From an uncultured Lachnospiraceae bacterium (GTDB lineage Bacteria > Bacillota > Clostridia > Lachnospirales > Lachnospiraceae): a stretch of 64,000 nt of DNA. The DNA lies in NCBI GenBank assembly GCA_910578715.1, contig CAJTRL010000014.1:1-64000 (forward strand), given 5' to 3'. The translations under genes were made by a program, and so were the position numbers. Below are positions 1 to 9,131 of this stretch, one piece after another (within the stretch, counting starts at the first letter, position 1; each line of letters starts with the position of its first letter). The notes below the pieces were generated by a model. It saw only the letters and a program-made list of their open reading frames with translations, was not told where the DNA came from and ran no database searches.

Positions 1-1
1 A

Positions 2-1094
2 CTTACGGTAGAAGCCAAACAGAGCGAGATAGCGGAACTATTTGAGAAATTTGCTGCCATACCATTTGTTGACCGTATTAATAATCGGGCTTCTATGGAA
101 CATATACGCAGAGGATATCTTGAAGATTTTATCAGGGAAAGTAACAGTTCACTGATAGAGGAGCTTAATGTACGCTCATTGGAAGACTTATTGGTATCCG
201 AGGAAGTGGCAGAGGAAAAAGATGAGGGAATAGCAATCAAAAATATCGGTCTGCTTATGTTTGGGGAAAGACCGGACAAGTTGATTTCGGGAAGTAAGAT
301 TGAGCTGGTGCGTTTTCATGATAAGGAAGCGGAAGCATCTGATTTTACTGAGAAGACCTTTTACGGTCCGATATGGAAACAGGTAAGAGACGCGCTAGAC
401 TATATTAAGACAACTGTGATTGAGGAAAAGGTGGTAAAAGTTGATGGGAGGGCGGAAGCGGACCGTTTTTTCAACTATCCGTATAATGCTTTGGAAGAAG
501 TGCTTGTAAATGCGGTTTTACACAAAAATTATAAAGAGGATGTGCCGGTAGAGATTCGGATTTATTTGGACCAGATTCAGATTATCAATTTTCCCGGACC
601 GGACCATTATATTGATATGGAAAAGTTTGCGGCGGGGAAAGTCAGGGCAAGACGATACAGAAATCCTAAGATTGGTGAATTTTTTAAAGAAATTGATTTG
701 TCCGAGAAGAAATCAACGGGTATATCGAAAATTTTGCGCGAACTGAAAAGAAACGGTTCTCCATTGCCGGAGTTTGAAACGGATGCGGACAGAACTTATT
801 TGATTGCTTCAATAAGAATTCATGAGAGGTTTGAGACCGAGAATAAAAACTTCGCTCAAAAAAATGAGCGAAGTTTGAGCTCAAAAAGACTATAATAAAG
901 TAAGTACAATTGTTGGTTTTATGGAAGAGCATGGAGAAATCACTCCTAAAGAAGCGGAGTCAGTTACGGGCAAGTCTGCCGCGACTGTGCGAAGATATTT
1001 TAAAATGCTCACAGGTACAAGATATATTGTGGCAGAGGGGAGTACCAACAATATAGTTTATCGTATTGATGCAAATTTGTCAGAAGAAGATTAA
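2..1094 (+). pseudogene. Frameshifted RecG-like / AlbA_2-HATPase_c_4 family regulator, 5' end outside window
   Basis: The open frame enters from the window edge and runs to a stop at 893-895. The visible part resembles the C-terminal half of the putative ATP-dependent helicase/transcriptional regulator family with an AlbA_2 and a HATPase_c_4 domain; the motif NALEEVLVNAVLHKNY (around nt 487-534) is typical. Downstream, another frame (about 879-1094) encodes a winged-helix piece containing TPKEAESVTGKSAATVRR, which is the usual C-terminal HTH of this family. Removing one A from the A5 run at 883-887 joins the frames and restores a continuous protein. Either the gene is broken by a +1 homopolymer slip or this is an assembly error. 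Family assignment is from memory of the motif. Confidence 0.7.
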
Positions 1095-1485
1095 AATAGT
1101 ATTTCAAAAAACGAATTGCCTAAACAGTGATTAGGAAATTCATATAAATGAAGTTCAATGTGTGAAAAACGCATTAGCAACGAAACAGACGTAATTTGCT
1201 TCCGTGATAACACCATGATAACAAAAATTCCCCAAACCTTAGATACACGGTGCACATCAAAGAAAAAGCACCCCAAAAGCCCTGAAAATCACACGCAACC
1301 ACCCTGATTTCCTCCACAAAAATCCGTGAGGGTGGACGTCCGGTAGGTTCTGGTAGAGTGGCGACAATTCAAGTAATCTTATAATTAAAGCCAAATAAGT
1401 AAACTAAGCATAGCAATCCTTTGAGGAATCGATGGAGGGCGATTTTTTAATACCCCAAAATGAATAGCGAAGAAAGAACAGAAAA
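1095..1485. other. Intergenic stretch without a recognised gene
   Basis: About 390 nt separate the frameshifted regulator from the next gene. I see no convincing coding frame with a ribosome binding site, no RNA gene and no clear terminator. The minus-strand frames here lack start signals. Confidence 0.5.
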
Positions 1486-1947
1486 ATGTTTGATAAAAAC
1501 AAGAAGAAAGCATATAGAATGAAAACGATAAATCTAACGCTAATTGCGTTGATAATAATATTAGCATTCTGTTTGTTATATATGAATTATTTTAGAAAAA
1601 ATGCAGAAGACGGCGCAGTGGTAATTGTAAAGGATGAAAGTTTTCTTAGCGAATTTGAAGTAACAAATAATGAGGTTCATATATATTGTGTGGTGTCATT
1701 AAAAAATAATAGCAGTAGCAGCAAAGAGGTTAAACTGGCAGGTAATTTTGAAAAAGAAGCAGAAAATGGATTATTGAAAGAGGATAATCTGGAAGCATAT
1801 TTTATTGAAGACAACACTAACAGCGTTGTTATTGCAGGGAATTCCGATATAAAATATATAGAAATTGAATTTGTCGGAGAGTATGCCGGAAATGCTGCTT
1901 TGAGCAATCGAATGCTGCCTTATATAGAAGTTATAGAAATTAAATAA
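1486..1947 (+). CDS. Small membrane-anchored hypothetical protein
   Basis: The 153-residue product has a lysine-rich N-terminus, one hydrophobic segment at about residues 17-32 (LTLIALIIILAFCLLYM) and an acidic extracytoplasmic remainder, so it is probably anchored with the bulk outside. The outer part (VHIYCVVSLKNNSS...) looks like a small beta domain, but I recognise no family. The first ATG at 1486 follows an AG-rich stretch; an ATG at 1519 (MKTINLT) with AAGAAAG upstream is an equally good start. It sits 23 nt before the frameshifted gene at 1971 and may be cotranscribed with it. DNA is AT-rich compared with genes further right. Confidence 0.55.
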   Translation: MFDKNKKKAYRMKTINLTLIALIIILAFCLLYMNYFRKNAEDGAVVIVKDESFLSEFEVTNNEVHIYCVVSLKNNSSSSKEVKLAGNFEKEAENGLLKEDNLEAYFIEDNTNSVVIAGNSDIKYIEIEFVGEYAGNAALSNRMLPYIEVIEIK

Positions 1948-1970
1948 CATGTAAAAGTTGGAGGAATGTT

Positions 1971-2407
1971 ATGGATAAGAAATTCTTTTGCCAATGGCTA
2001 AAAGGATTTGAGAATGGATTAGATGAGATAGACTCGGACAGTAGGAGCTGCCTGTTAAAACATTGTGCTAAATATTGTGCTGACACAGGTGTTTTGCAGT
2101 CATATCTGAAATTGTATCAAACCGTGAAGGGGAATCGCAATGAATTTATAGCAGATTAAATGAAATAGGTAATGTCCGTGGCGAGATTGTAATACCTGAT
2201 AAAGAATACTTTATCTATTTCCCGGAGTGCGCGTGTGATATTCATACCGCTGGTGGTGTGAATACCCCTAATCTGTGCGATTGTTCAAGGCAGAGTATCA
2301 TTTATGTTGGCGAGAGCGTATGGAATGAAGATAAACTTTATGTAGAACAAGTAGAAACTGTTCTTTCCGGAGATGCGGGATGCAAATTTAGAATTAGATT
2401 TGAATAA
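1971..2407 (+). pseudogene. Frameshifted cysteine-rich hypothetical protein
   Basis: A strong GGAGGAATGTT ribosome binding site precedes ATG 1971. The first frame stops at 2157-2159 after 62 residues (CLLKHCAKYCADTG). The next frame continues without a start as YSRLNEIGNV...PECACDIHT...NLCDCSRQS and ends at 2405-2407. Adding one T to GAATTTATAGC (about 2140-2150) fuses both parts into one protein of about 145 residues with conserved-looking Cys pairs and a C-terminal VETVLSGDAGCKFRI segment. This layout recalls small clostridial proteins grouped near the L-2-amino-thiazoline-4-carboxylate hydrolase family, but the function is unknown. A lost T or a read error explains the break. Confidence 0.6.
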
Positions 2408-2450
2408 ATGTTAATTTTGTAAAGCAGGACTTATTGTGAAGGAGTTCCCG

Positions 2451-2819
2451 GTGGAAAGTATAGCAGAGCTGGAAAAAAGATTTGCCAGAATACCGATAGA
2501 ACATGCAAGGAAGGCTTTGCAAAACGGGCTGCTCAATGTTTCCGCAATTTATCATGACGGGCTTGTGGGAATGGGGAGGCTTGTCGGAGACGGCGCTATG
2601 TACTGGTATCTTCAGGAAATCATTGTTTTGCCTCAGTTTCAGCGAATGGGAATCGGAACGATGATTGTTCATCATTTAGTCGATTATGCAAAAGAAAATT
2701 CCGTTACCGGGAAATTTACAACAATTGGAGGCGTTTCTGCGAAAGGAAAAGAACCGTTTTATGAGAAAATGGGATTTGAAATTATCTCAAACGGGATAAA
2801 AAAGATGATAGAAATATGA
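2451..2819 (+). CDS. GNAT family N-acetyltransferase
   Basis: The product has the acetyl-CoA binding signature of GNAT enzymes: IIVLPQFQRMGIGTMIVHHL (beta4-alpha3, with the R/Q-x-x-G-x-G/A type loop) and KEPFYEKMGFE near the C-terminus. GTG 2451 was chosen because AAGGAG at 2439-2444 lies 6 nt upstream; an earlier GTG at 2436 overlaps that signal. The protein begins at EFPVESIAELEKRFARI and seems to lack a few residues (a GW-containing turn) that I expect near the N-terminus of this subfamily, so the 5' end may be eroded. Substrate unknown. Confidence 0.75.
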   Translation: MESIAELEKRFARIPIEHARKALQNGLLNVSAIYHDGLVGMGRLVGDGAMYWYLQEIIVLPQFQRMGIGTMIVHHLVDYAKENSVTGKFTTIGGVSAKGKEPFYEKMGFEIISNGIKKMIEI

Positions 2820-2902
2820 TTTTTTTCAGAAGTTCTGCGTAAGATGACTGTTGAGGTCCTCTTGTAAAGGAGTCCGCTGCCAATACCGAAAGGAGCACGA
2901 AA

Positions 2903-3913
2903 TTGAATATAAAAGAAATGATAGATGAGCGTTTCAGGGGAAATGTATATATCGTTCAGAACGGGAAAGTATTGTGCGAAAGAGAAAGTGGATTTGCGGA
3001 TTTGCCGAATGAAATTCCCAATACATTAGAAACGATATTTGCGAGTGCGTCTGCGGGAAAAGTTTTTGTCGCGGTAGGAATTTTACAGTTAATGGAACAG
3101 GGAAAACTAAAATTCGATGATACGTTAGGAAATCTGCTCGATATACCGCTGAATAAGATTGACAAAGATGTTACGGTCAGACAGCTTTTAACGCATACGT
3201 CGGGAGTTCCCGATTATTTTGATGAAAGTATCATGGAAGAATACGAAGAGCTGTGGATAGATTTTCCGAATTATAAAATCAGACATAACAGCGACTTGCT
3301 TCCGTTATTTATCAAGAAACCCATGATGTACCCGAAAGGCGAAAAGTTCCAATATAATAACTCAGGGTATGTCCTGCTCGCGATGATAATAGAAAAAATG
3401 ACGGGAGTGGATTTTGACCGATATTTAAAAGCAAATATATTCGATGTATGCGGTATGAAAGCGACGGGTTATTATGAACTGGATAGACTGCCTCCCCGAT
3501 GCGCCAGTCATTACATTTATTGTGCCGATACGAAGGATTACCGTACAAATATATTTTCTGTTGATGCAAAAGGCACGGGTGCGGGCGGGGCGTTTATCAC
3601 GGTAACAGATATTGTACGTTTCTGGACAAATTTACTGGAAGGAAAGCTGATTTCCAAGCCGCTTGTTTCCGACATGCTAAAGAAGCAGAGCGGAGACGGC
3701 GGCGATGCGGAAGAAGGCTATTACGGCTATGGCGTCTGGGTGATTGATAACCCGAAAGGAAAAGATTTTGCATATTTTCAGGGGTGTGACCCGGGAGTCA
3801 GTTTCATTTCGGAATACAATCCGAATCAGGATATGATTTCCGTCCTGGTAAGCAACTATGGAGATAACGTCTGGCGGGAAATGCGAAAAATCAGGGAGTT
3901 TTTTTATTCATAA
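2903..3913 (+). CDS. Class C beta-lactamase-like serine hydrolase
   Basis: The 336-residue protein belongs to the beta-lactamase/penicillin-binding-protein-like serine hydrolase family (Pfam Beta-lactamase). The nucleophile motif SxxK is S-A-G-K in FASASAGKVF (about residue 50), the second motif is YNN in FQYNNSGYVLL (about residue 150), and HTSGVPDYFD is the usual conserved loop. The TTG at 2903 is supported by AAAGGAG 8 nt upstream. No signal peptide is visible, so it likely acts in the cytoplasm as an esterase or D-amino peptidase-type enzyme rather than as a true beta-lactamase. It stands alone between two acetyltransferase genes. Confidence 0.8.
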   Translation: MNIKEMIDERFRGNVYIVQNGKVLCERESGFADLPNEIPNTLETIFASASAGKVFVAVGILQLMEQGKLKFDDTLGNLLDIPLNKIDKDVTVRQLLTHTSGVPDYFDESIMEEYEELWIDFPNYKIRHNSDLLPLFIKKPMMYPKGEKFQYNNSGYVLLAMIIEKMTGVDFDRYLKANIFDVCGMKATGYYELDRLPPRCASHYIYCADTKDYRTNIFSVDAKGTGAGGAFITVTDIVRFWTNLLEGKLISKPLVSDMLKKQSGDGGDAEEGYYGYGVWVIDNPKGKDFAYFQGCDPGVSFISEYNPNQDMISVLVSNYGDNVWREMRKIREFFYS

Positions 3914-4046
3914 GAAATCTTTGGTTACGAGTTTCTGAGACCGCAGTTACCGGCAGTCAAGGACACAGTTACCGGCAGTTTTACGGGCCGGGGCACGAAT
4001 CGTCAGACAAGCAGAAAGTATCACAGACCAAGAGGAGGGCATGGTT

Positions 4047-4511
4047 ATGAATATGAAATATATACCGGCGGCAATGGACATGGCGGATGCAATCCACAAT
4101 GTTTTACATACTTCCATCAAAACTGTTTATCCCAAGTATTATCCGAAAGAAGTGGTAGATTTCTTCTGTCATCATCATAGCAGAGAGCATATTTTGGAAG
4201 GCATTGCTTCAGGTAACATGGGCGTACTGACGGACGGCGTCGAGATTGTCGGAACAGGCTGCTTTGACGGTAACCATATTACGGGCGTCTATGTTTTGCC
4301 CCGTTACCAGAAAAAAGGCTGCGGTACGCAGATTATGAATTTTCTGGAAGCGGAAATCGGAAAAAAACACGGTAAGTCCGTGTTAGACGCTTCTCTTCCG
4401 GCGGCGGCTTTATATGAGCACAGGGGCTATCGGACGGTGGGACATGGTATTTATGAGCTGGAAAATGATGTGAAACTGGTGTATGAGGTAATGGAGAAAA
4501 AACTGCATTAA
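4047..4511 (+). CDS. GNAT family N-acetyltransferase
   Basis: The core motif ITGVYVLPRYQKKGCGTQIMNFLE is the acetyl-CoA binding segment, followed by DASLPAAALYEHRGYRTVG, the usual alpha4-beta7 region. Three in-frame ATGs (4041, 4047, 4053) follow GAGGAGGG at 4032-4039; 4047 has the best spacing (7 nt). The leader just upstream has the direct repeat CAGTTACCGGCAGT (about 3953-3985). Its substrate cannot be told. It is one of four GNAT genes within 4 kb. Confidence 0.8.
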   Translation: MNMKYIPAAMDMADAIHNVLHTSIKTVYPKYYPKEVVDFFCHHHSREHILEGIASGNMGVLTDGVEIVGTGCFDGNHITGVYVLPRYQKKGCGTQIMNFLEAEIGKKHGKSVLDASLPAAALYEHRGYRTVGHGIYELENDVKLVYEVMEKKLH

Positions 4512-4601
4512 AGAGAATGCCTGTACCAATGCGCTTTGGGAGTTGCGCTTTCAGCGTCAGGCTCAAAGCTCGCAGGCTATGGGAAAGGAATGGTTATTCG
4601 T

Positions 4602-5123
4602 ATGATAATAGAAAAAGCCAAATCCGCCGATATCGATGAGGTGGAAACGCTGTACAATGACGTATGCGATTATCTGGCGGATAAGGAATATAATCCGGGC
4701 TGGCGCAAAGGATATTTTCCGGCCAGAGAAAATGCACAATTTTTTCTGGATGACAATGCCCTCTATGTGGCAAGAAAGGACGGGAAAATCGTCGGCTCGC
4801 TGGCTTTGAGCCATTCGCCGGACAGTGAACCCGGCGAAGAGACGGAAACTGTCAGGATTGAATATGACGACATCTTGTATCTGCATCTTGTGATGGTTCA
4901 TCCGGCCTGTCTGCGGCAGGGAATCGGCCTGGAGATGTTCCGGTTTGCGGAACAGACTGGAAAACAGGAGGGCGTCCGGTGTCTGCGTCTTTATGTCTAT
5001 GAAAAGAATAATGTGGCGATAAAAGCATATGAAAAGGGCGGATTCCGATACATTGGAAAAGAAGATATCGGCCTGAGAGAATACGGATTAGAGTGGTTTT
5101 ATTTATATGAAAAAGAAATATGA
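4602..5123 (+). CDS. GNAT family N-acetyltransferase
   Basis: The product has the GNAT core LHLVMVHPACLRQGIGLEMFRFAEQ and a C-terminal LYVYEKNNVAIKAYEKGGFRYIG, typical of the acetyltransf_1 domain. The frame is open further upstream, but the start is placed at ATG 4602 (MIIEKAKSADIDEVETLYN), where the GNAT fold begins; an in-frame ATG at 4590 gives MVIRM and belongs to a recurrent double-start signal seen elsewhere in the window. Substrate unknown. It lies upstream of a hairpin-containing leader and an MBL hydrolase gene. Confidence 0.8.
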   Translation: MIIEKAKSADIDEVETLYNDVCDYLADKEYNPGWRKGYFPARENAQFFLDDNALYVARKDGKIVGSLALSHSPDSEPGEETETVRIEYDDILYLHLVMVHPACLRQGIGLEMFRFAEQTGKQEGVRCLRLYVYEKNNVAIKAYEKGGFRYIGKEDIGLREYGLEWFYLYEKEI

Positions 5124-5125
5124 AG

Positions 5126-5181
5126 TGTTGAATAAATTCAACATTTGAATTTATTTGAGTGTCTGCAAAAGCAGACAGATG
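5126..5181 (+). repeat. Two adjacent leader hairpins, one repeated upstream of the HAD gene
   Basis: Stem 1 is TGTTGAAT/ATTCAACA (5126-5133 and 5136-5143). Stem 2 is TGTCTGC-AAAA-GCAGACA (5160-5177), followed by GATGGGAG, the ribosome binding site of the MBL gene. The stem-2 block plus GATGGG recurs on the minus strand at 46402-46425. Confidence 0.65.
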
Positions 5182-5190
5182 GGAGTAAAA

Positions 5191-5892
5191 ATGAAAATAG
5201 AAACAATTCGCTGCGGTCAGTCGAATGTCTATCTGTTGAATGGCGAAAATGGTAAGGCCGTGCTCATTGATACGGGAACGTCGGGCTGGCGGGACAAAGT
5301 TCTGGAATGCTGCCAGGAAGCGGATGTCGGTCTGATAATACTGACACATGGCCATTTCGACCATTGCCAGAGCGCGGCATATCTTGCAGAGAAGCTGAAT
5401 TGTCCCGTGGGAATTGCGGAGGAGGACGTACCTTTGCTGGAAGCGCATCAGAAAAGGAAGGTCTTTGGAAAAGGAATCTGGGGGCGTTTTTATGCCTGGG
5501 CCTCCAACCGCAATATCCGTACTAATGAAATCGAAGCCGTGGCGCCGGGCGTCATTCTGAAGGAAGGCATGTCCCTGTCGGAATATGGCATTGACGGAAA
5601 TATCGTAAAACTTGCCGGACATACCAAAGGCTCGATAGGCGTAAGGTTATCCACCGGAGAGCTTTTTGTAGGGGATGCAATGCAGAATATTTTATTTCCG
5701 GCGGTTACATGGTGTTATGAGGATGAGGAGCAGGCCGGAATCAGTGCCCGGAGGATTCAAAATATGGATGTCACGAAATTATTTTTCGGACACGGCTGGC
5801 CTAAGAACGGATATTTACCACGACATCCGTCTGTATGGGAGCGAATTATCCAAAATGACAGGAAAGGAGATAAGACAAAATGTTGCGATTAA
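5191..5892 (+). CDS. Metallo-beta-lactamase fold hydrolase
   Basis: The zinc-binding motif HxHxDH appears as THGHFDHCQSA (about residues 53-63), followed by LAGHTKGSIGV (third ligand), LFVGDAM (Asp bridge) and FFGHGWP (last His). This is the glyoxalase II-like branch of the MBL superfamily; the substrate is unknown. ATG 5191 was chosen because GGGAG sits a few nt upstream and the family sequence (MKIETIRCGQSNVYLL) begins there. The last 13 nt overlap the next GNAT gene, so the two are translationally coupled. Confidence 0.85.
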   Translation: MKIETIRCGQSNVYLLNGENGKAVLIDTGTSGWRDKVLECCQEADVGLIILTHGHFDHCQSAAYLAEKLNCPVGIAEEDVPLLEAHQKRKVFGKGIWGRFYAWASNRNIRTNEIEAVAPGVILKEGMSLSEYGIDGNIVKLAGHTKGSIGVRLSTGELFVGDAMQNILFPAVTWCYEDEEQAGISARRIQNMDVTKLFFGHGWPKNGYLPRHPSVWERIIQNDRKGDKTKCCD

Positions 5893-6395
5893 GACCCTAT
5901 AAACCATGCGATGCGGAGGCGATTACTTCCTGGATAAAGGATGAAACGACATTTTACAGGTGGAGCGCGGGAAAATACGAAAAATATCCGGTTACGGCGG
6001 AGGATATGAACGCATTTTACGATGCGAATGCTTTTTCGGACAGTTTTTTTGAAATGACAGCCTTTGATGGGGATGGAGTGGCCGGGCATCTGATTATGCG
6101 GTTTCCGGACGAGAATAAGAAAATGGTTCGTTTCGGTTTCATCATTGTGGACGACGGCAGACGAGGAAAGGGCTATGGAAGGCAGATGCTGCAGCTTGCC
6201 ATAAAATATGCGTTTGAAATTCTGATGGCGGACAGGATTACGCTCGGCGTGTTTGAAGATAACATTCCCGCGTATCGCTGTTATCAATCTGTGGGATTTC
6301 AGGAAACGGGACGGATAGAACGCTATCGGATTGCGGGGGAAGAATGGAAGTGCAAAGAACTGGAACTGCTGAGGCCGGACAGATGCGGGGAATAG
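5880..6395 (+). CDS. GNAT acetyltransferase, RimJ/RimL-like
   Basis: The 171-residue protein starts MLRLRPYKPCDAEAITSWIKD and has GFIIVDDGRRGKGYGRQMLQLAIKYAFE plus ITLGVFEDNIPAYRCYQSVGFQETG, the signature of the RimJ/RimL-type acetyltransferases that modify protein N-termini or small molecules. AAAGGAG at about 5864-5870 supports ATG 5880. It overlaps the MBL gene upstream and the kinase gene downstream, giving a tightly packed operon. Confidence 0.82.
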   Translation: MLRLRPYKPCDAEAITSWIKDETTFYRWSAGKYEKYPVTAEDMNAFYDANAFSDSFFEMTAFDGDGVAGHLIMRFPDENKKMVRFGFIIVDDGRRGKGYGRQMLQLAIKYAFEILMADRITLGVFEDNIPAYRCYQSVGFQETGRIERYRIAGEEWKCKELELLRPDRCGE

Positions 6396-6931
6396 ACCGG
6401 ATTATTGTCTGCGGAGGAAACGGGGCCGGAAAAAGTACATTGGGAAGAAAATTGGCCGAAGTGTCAGGATATCAATTTAGAGACATTGAAGAATACTATT
6501 TTCCCGAAGTGGATTCGCTCTATCCTTATGCGGCGGCGCGGACAAAGGAAGAGGTGGGGAGACTGCTTTTGGAGGATATGCGGAAATATCCGCGGTTTAT
6601 TCTTGCGTCGGTCAAAGGGGATTACGGAAAAGAAGTGGAGTCACTTTTTACCCGTGCTGTGCTTATCAGCGTACCAGGAGACATTCGGATGGAGCGTGTG
6701 AGGAACAGGTCTTTTCAGAAATTTGGCAGCCGGATGCTTCCCGGCGGCGCTCTATACGATAAGGAAGAGGCGTTTTTTTCGATGGTGGAGAAACGTCCCG
6801 CAACGATTGCGGAGGACTGGCTGGCAGCCGTTTCCATACCGGTCATTCGGGTGGATGGAACGGAAACGGTTTCTAAAAATGTGGATAAAATAATGGAGGC
6901 GCTTCATGTACAAAATCCTGATTGTGGATGA
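6383..6931 (+). CDS. P-loop kinase-like protein
   Basis: The N-terminus RIIVCGGNGAGKSTLGRKLAE is a Walker A motif with shikimate kinase/gluconate kinase-like spacing, and the protein is about 182 residues, the size of small nucleoside or shikimate-type kinases. RMERVRNRSFQKFGSRM could be the Arg-rich lid. No specific substrate motif is visible. ATG 6383 overlaps the end of the GNAT gene by 13 nt; a longer frame to ATG 6344 exists but would add sequence with no counterpart in this fold. It also overlaps the response regulator gene by 26 nt. Confidence 0.65.
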   Translation: MRGIDRIIVCGGNGAGKSTLGRKLAEVSGYQFRDIEEYYFPEVDSLYPYAAARTKEEVGRLLLEDMRKYPRFILASVKGDYGKEVESLFTRAVLISVPGDIRMERVRNRSFQKFGSRMLPGGALYDKEEAFFSMVEKRPATIAEDWLAAVSIPVIRVDGTETVSKNVDKIMEALHVQNPDCG

Positions 6932-7577
6932 TGAAGAGGGAGTTGTCAGTTTATTAAAAGATTACCTTGAACTGAACCAATATGAAACGATGTGCGCTTA
7001 TAATGGTCTGGAGGCGGTGGGAAAGTCGAAAGAAAATCCCGATTTGATTCTGCTGGATATTAATATGCCGGGGATGGACGGCCTTTTCGTATGCAGACAG
7101 ATACGGGATTATGTGGACTGCCCGATTATCTTTCTCACGGCGCGCATAGAAGATGCGGATAAAATCAAAGGCTTTGCCGCTGGTGGCGACGATTATATGG
7201 TAAAGCCTTTTTCCATAGACGAACTGGGCGCGCGGGTGGCCGCGCATATCAGACGGGAGCATCGGAACACGAGACAGGCTAACGTACGTTACTTTGGGAA
7301 TCTTGCGATAGACTATACAGCCAAAACGGTGTCGGCAAACGGAAATGGGATGGATTTTCCGAAGAAGGAGTTTGAAATTCTGGAACTGCTTTCTATGAAC
7401 GCCGGACAGGTCTTTGATAAAGAACGAATTTACGAACTGCTCTGGGGCTATGACGCACAGGGGGACAGCGGCGTGGTAGCCGAGCATATCCGCCGCATCC
7501 GGGTAAGACTGCGGGCGGCAGGGGAAGAACATCACCTTGAGACAGTATGGGGGCTTGGGTACAAATGGGTCGGATAA
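6906..7577 (+). CDS. OmpR-family response regulator
   Basis: The receiver domain has VDDEEG at the N-terminus, phosphoacceptor Asp in LILLDINMPGMDG, the switch Thr in IIFLTARIED and Lys in YMVKPFS. The C-terminal half is an OmpR/PhoB winged helix (FPKKEFEILELLSMNAGQVF ... VVAEHIRRIRVRLR). GGAGGC precedes ATG 6906. The stop overlaps the histidine kinase start, so both are made from one mRNA, and they probably control the ABC exporter that follows. Confidence 0.93.
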   Translation: MYKILIVDDEEGVVSLLKDYLELNQYETMCAYNGLEAVGKSKENPDLILLDINMPGMDGLFVCRQIRDYVDCPIIFLTARIEDADKIKGFAAGGDDYMVKPFSIDELGARVAAHIRREHRNTRQANVRYFGNLAIDYTAKTVSANGNGMDFPKKEFEILELLSMNAGQVFDKERIYELLWGYDAQGDSGVVAEHIRRIRVRLRAAGEEHHLETVWGLGYKWVG

Positions 7578-8932
7578 AAAAACTGATTTTTCAGAGAACT
7601 TCCCGAAATGCTTCTCAGGGCACTGTTCAGGGTTTTTCCCGGACAATTCAACCGCGCAATTCTTTGAAATGGCGGATTCTGCTCTATATGCCGATACCGA
7701 TTCTGCTGGCGCTTTTCGGCGTTTACCAAATCGGTTATGCGGTAAACGATTTGCAGACATGGTATATGGAAACTGTTTTTACAGGAAGCGGACTGGACGT
7801 TTCGGAGAAGGAAGCGGATGATTCCATGATTGCATATGAAGGCGGTAATTATACGGTATATAAAACGGAGGATGGCGTTTCTCATTATATATTTCACAAC
7901 GTCAAAAGCGCGGGAACGAAAGGAGAGGCTTTTGGCTACTGGCTGATTTCTTTTGGACAGGTAGCGCTGATGACTTTATGGGTTGCGGCCTGTATTTTTG
8001 CGGGCGGATATTTATATTATAAAAGAGAGATGGAAAAGGCCATTCGGCAGCTTTTGTACTCGGCGGAACAAATTGCAGATAACCGCCTTGATTTTAAAAT
8101 GGAAAAGACGAGGGCGAATGAACTCGGCATGGTATGCGATGCTTTTGAAAAGATGCGTGCCTCTTTGTATGAGACAAGTCAGGAGAATTTCCGGATTCTG
8201 GAGGAACGGAAACGGCTGAATGCTGCTTTTGCCCATGATATGCGCAATCCGGTTACGGTACTGAAAGGCTATGCGGATTTACTGGAGCGTTATGTTCCCG
8301 GGCAACAAATCAGCCCGGAAAAAGAACTGGAAATCATCCGTATGGTGCGCGGCCAGACAAAGCGGCTGGAGAACTATGTTCGGAAGATGAGCGAAGTGCA
8401 GAAGCTGGAAGATATTACGCCCTCATATGAAGAGACGGATTATGGGGAGCTGATTTTCCTGTGTACGGAAACCGCCAGACAACTGGACGAACGGATAATC
8501 GTCCGGGAAGGCAGCGCGTTGGAAACGGAAATGACATTGGAGCCGGAAACGAAAGCAAAGGCCGCATCGGCAAGGTCATACCCGGATAAAATCTGCATCG
8601 ACAGAGAACTGGCGCTTGAAGTGCTGGAAAATCTTTTATCTAATGCTTCCACATATGCGAAAACCAGAATCCTTCTGTCCATCACAAAAGGAACACATGA
8701 GCTGGTATTTCGCGTCGAAGACGATGGCAATGGCTTTTCCGCGGAAGCGCTGCGGATGGCGGCCAGTCCTTTTTACCGGGAAGAAGGAGCTGAGGACAGG
8801 CTGCATTTCGGTCTTGGACTGTATATTTGCAAGCTGATTTGTGAAAAATGCGGCGGCAGACTGACGTTTGCGAACGGCCCGGAAGGGACCGGCGGTGTAG
8901 TGTGTGCGGTATTTGCGCTGGGCGGGAAATGA
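7565..8932 (+). CDS. Membrane sensor histidine kinase
   Basis: Two membrane segments (LYMPIPILLALFGVYQIGYA and VALMTLWVAACIFAGGYLYY) bracket a short outer loop of about 75 residues. A HAMP-like linker and the dimerisation helix AFAHDMRNPVTVLKGYADLLE follow, with the phosphoacceptor His. The ATPase domain shows NLLSNAST (N box), VEDDGNGFS (G1) and GLGLYICKLICEKCGG (G2). ATG 7565 starts 13 nt inside the response regulator gene; ATG 7547 is possible. The small sensor loop plus ABC neighbours resembles antimicrobial-peptide stress systems, but that is inference. Confidence 0.9.
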   Translation: MGRIKKLIFQRTSRNASQGTVQGFSRTIQPRNSLKWRILLYMPIPILLALFGVYQIGYAVNDLQTWYMETVFTGSGLDVSEKEADDSMIAYEGGNYTVYKTEDGVSHYIFHNVKSAGTKGEAFGYWLISFGQVALMTLWVAACIFAGGYLYYKREMEKAIRQLLYSAEQIADNRLDFKMEKTRANELGMVCDAFEKMRASLYETSQENFRILEERKRLNAAFAHDMRNPVTVLKGYADLLERYVPGQQISPEKELEIIRMVRGQTKRLENYVRKMSEVQKLEDITPSYEETDYGELIFLCTETARQLDERIIVREGSALETEMTLEPETKAKAASARSYPDKICIDRELALEVLENLLSNASTYAKTRILLSITKGTHELVFRVEDDGNGFSAEALRMAASPFYREEGAEDRLHFGLGLYICKLICEKCGGRLTFANGPEGTGGVVCAVFALGGK

Positions 8933-9055
8933 GGACAGTGACGGAGCAGTTTAAAAGTCGTCTGCAGTATGGCGAACGCTGCAAGCTATAAAGGCAGATT
9001 TTGGAAAAAGAATTTCACAAAAGTAGATAAAAAATTGAAAATTGTATCTTACGAT

Positions 9056-9085
9056 AATGGTGCATGGAAACGTGCATCATTTTTT
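9056..9085 (+). terminator. Rho-independent terminator after the two-component genes
   Basis: Stem AATGGTGCA / TGCATCATT (one G-T pair) with an 8-nt loop is followed directly by a T run. It separates the kinase gene from the ABC exporter genes. Confidence 0.7.
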
Positions 9086-9131
9086 GTGCGAGCAATGAGC
9101 CGGGCGGGATGAGCAGGAATGGAGGATTCAT

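Noticed and set aside
5307..6701. Alternative frames inside the MBL, GNAT and kinase genes
   Set aside because: All are shadows of genes that show family motifs in the chosen frame.
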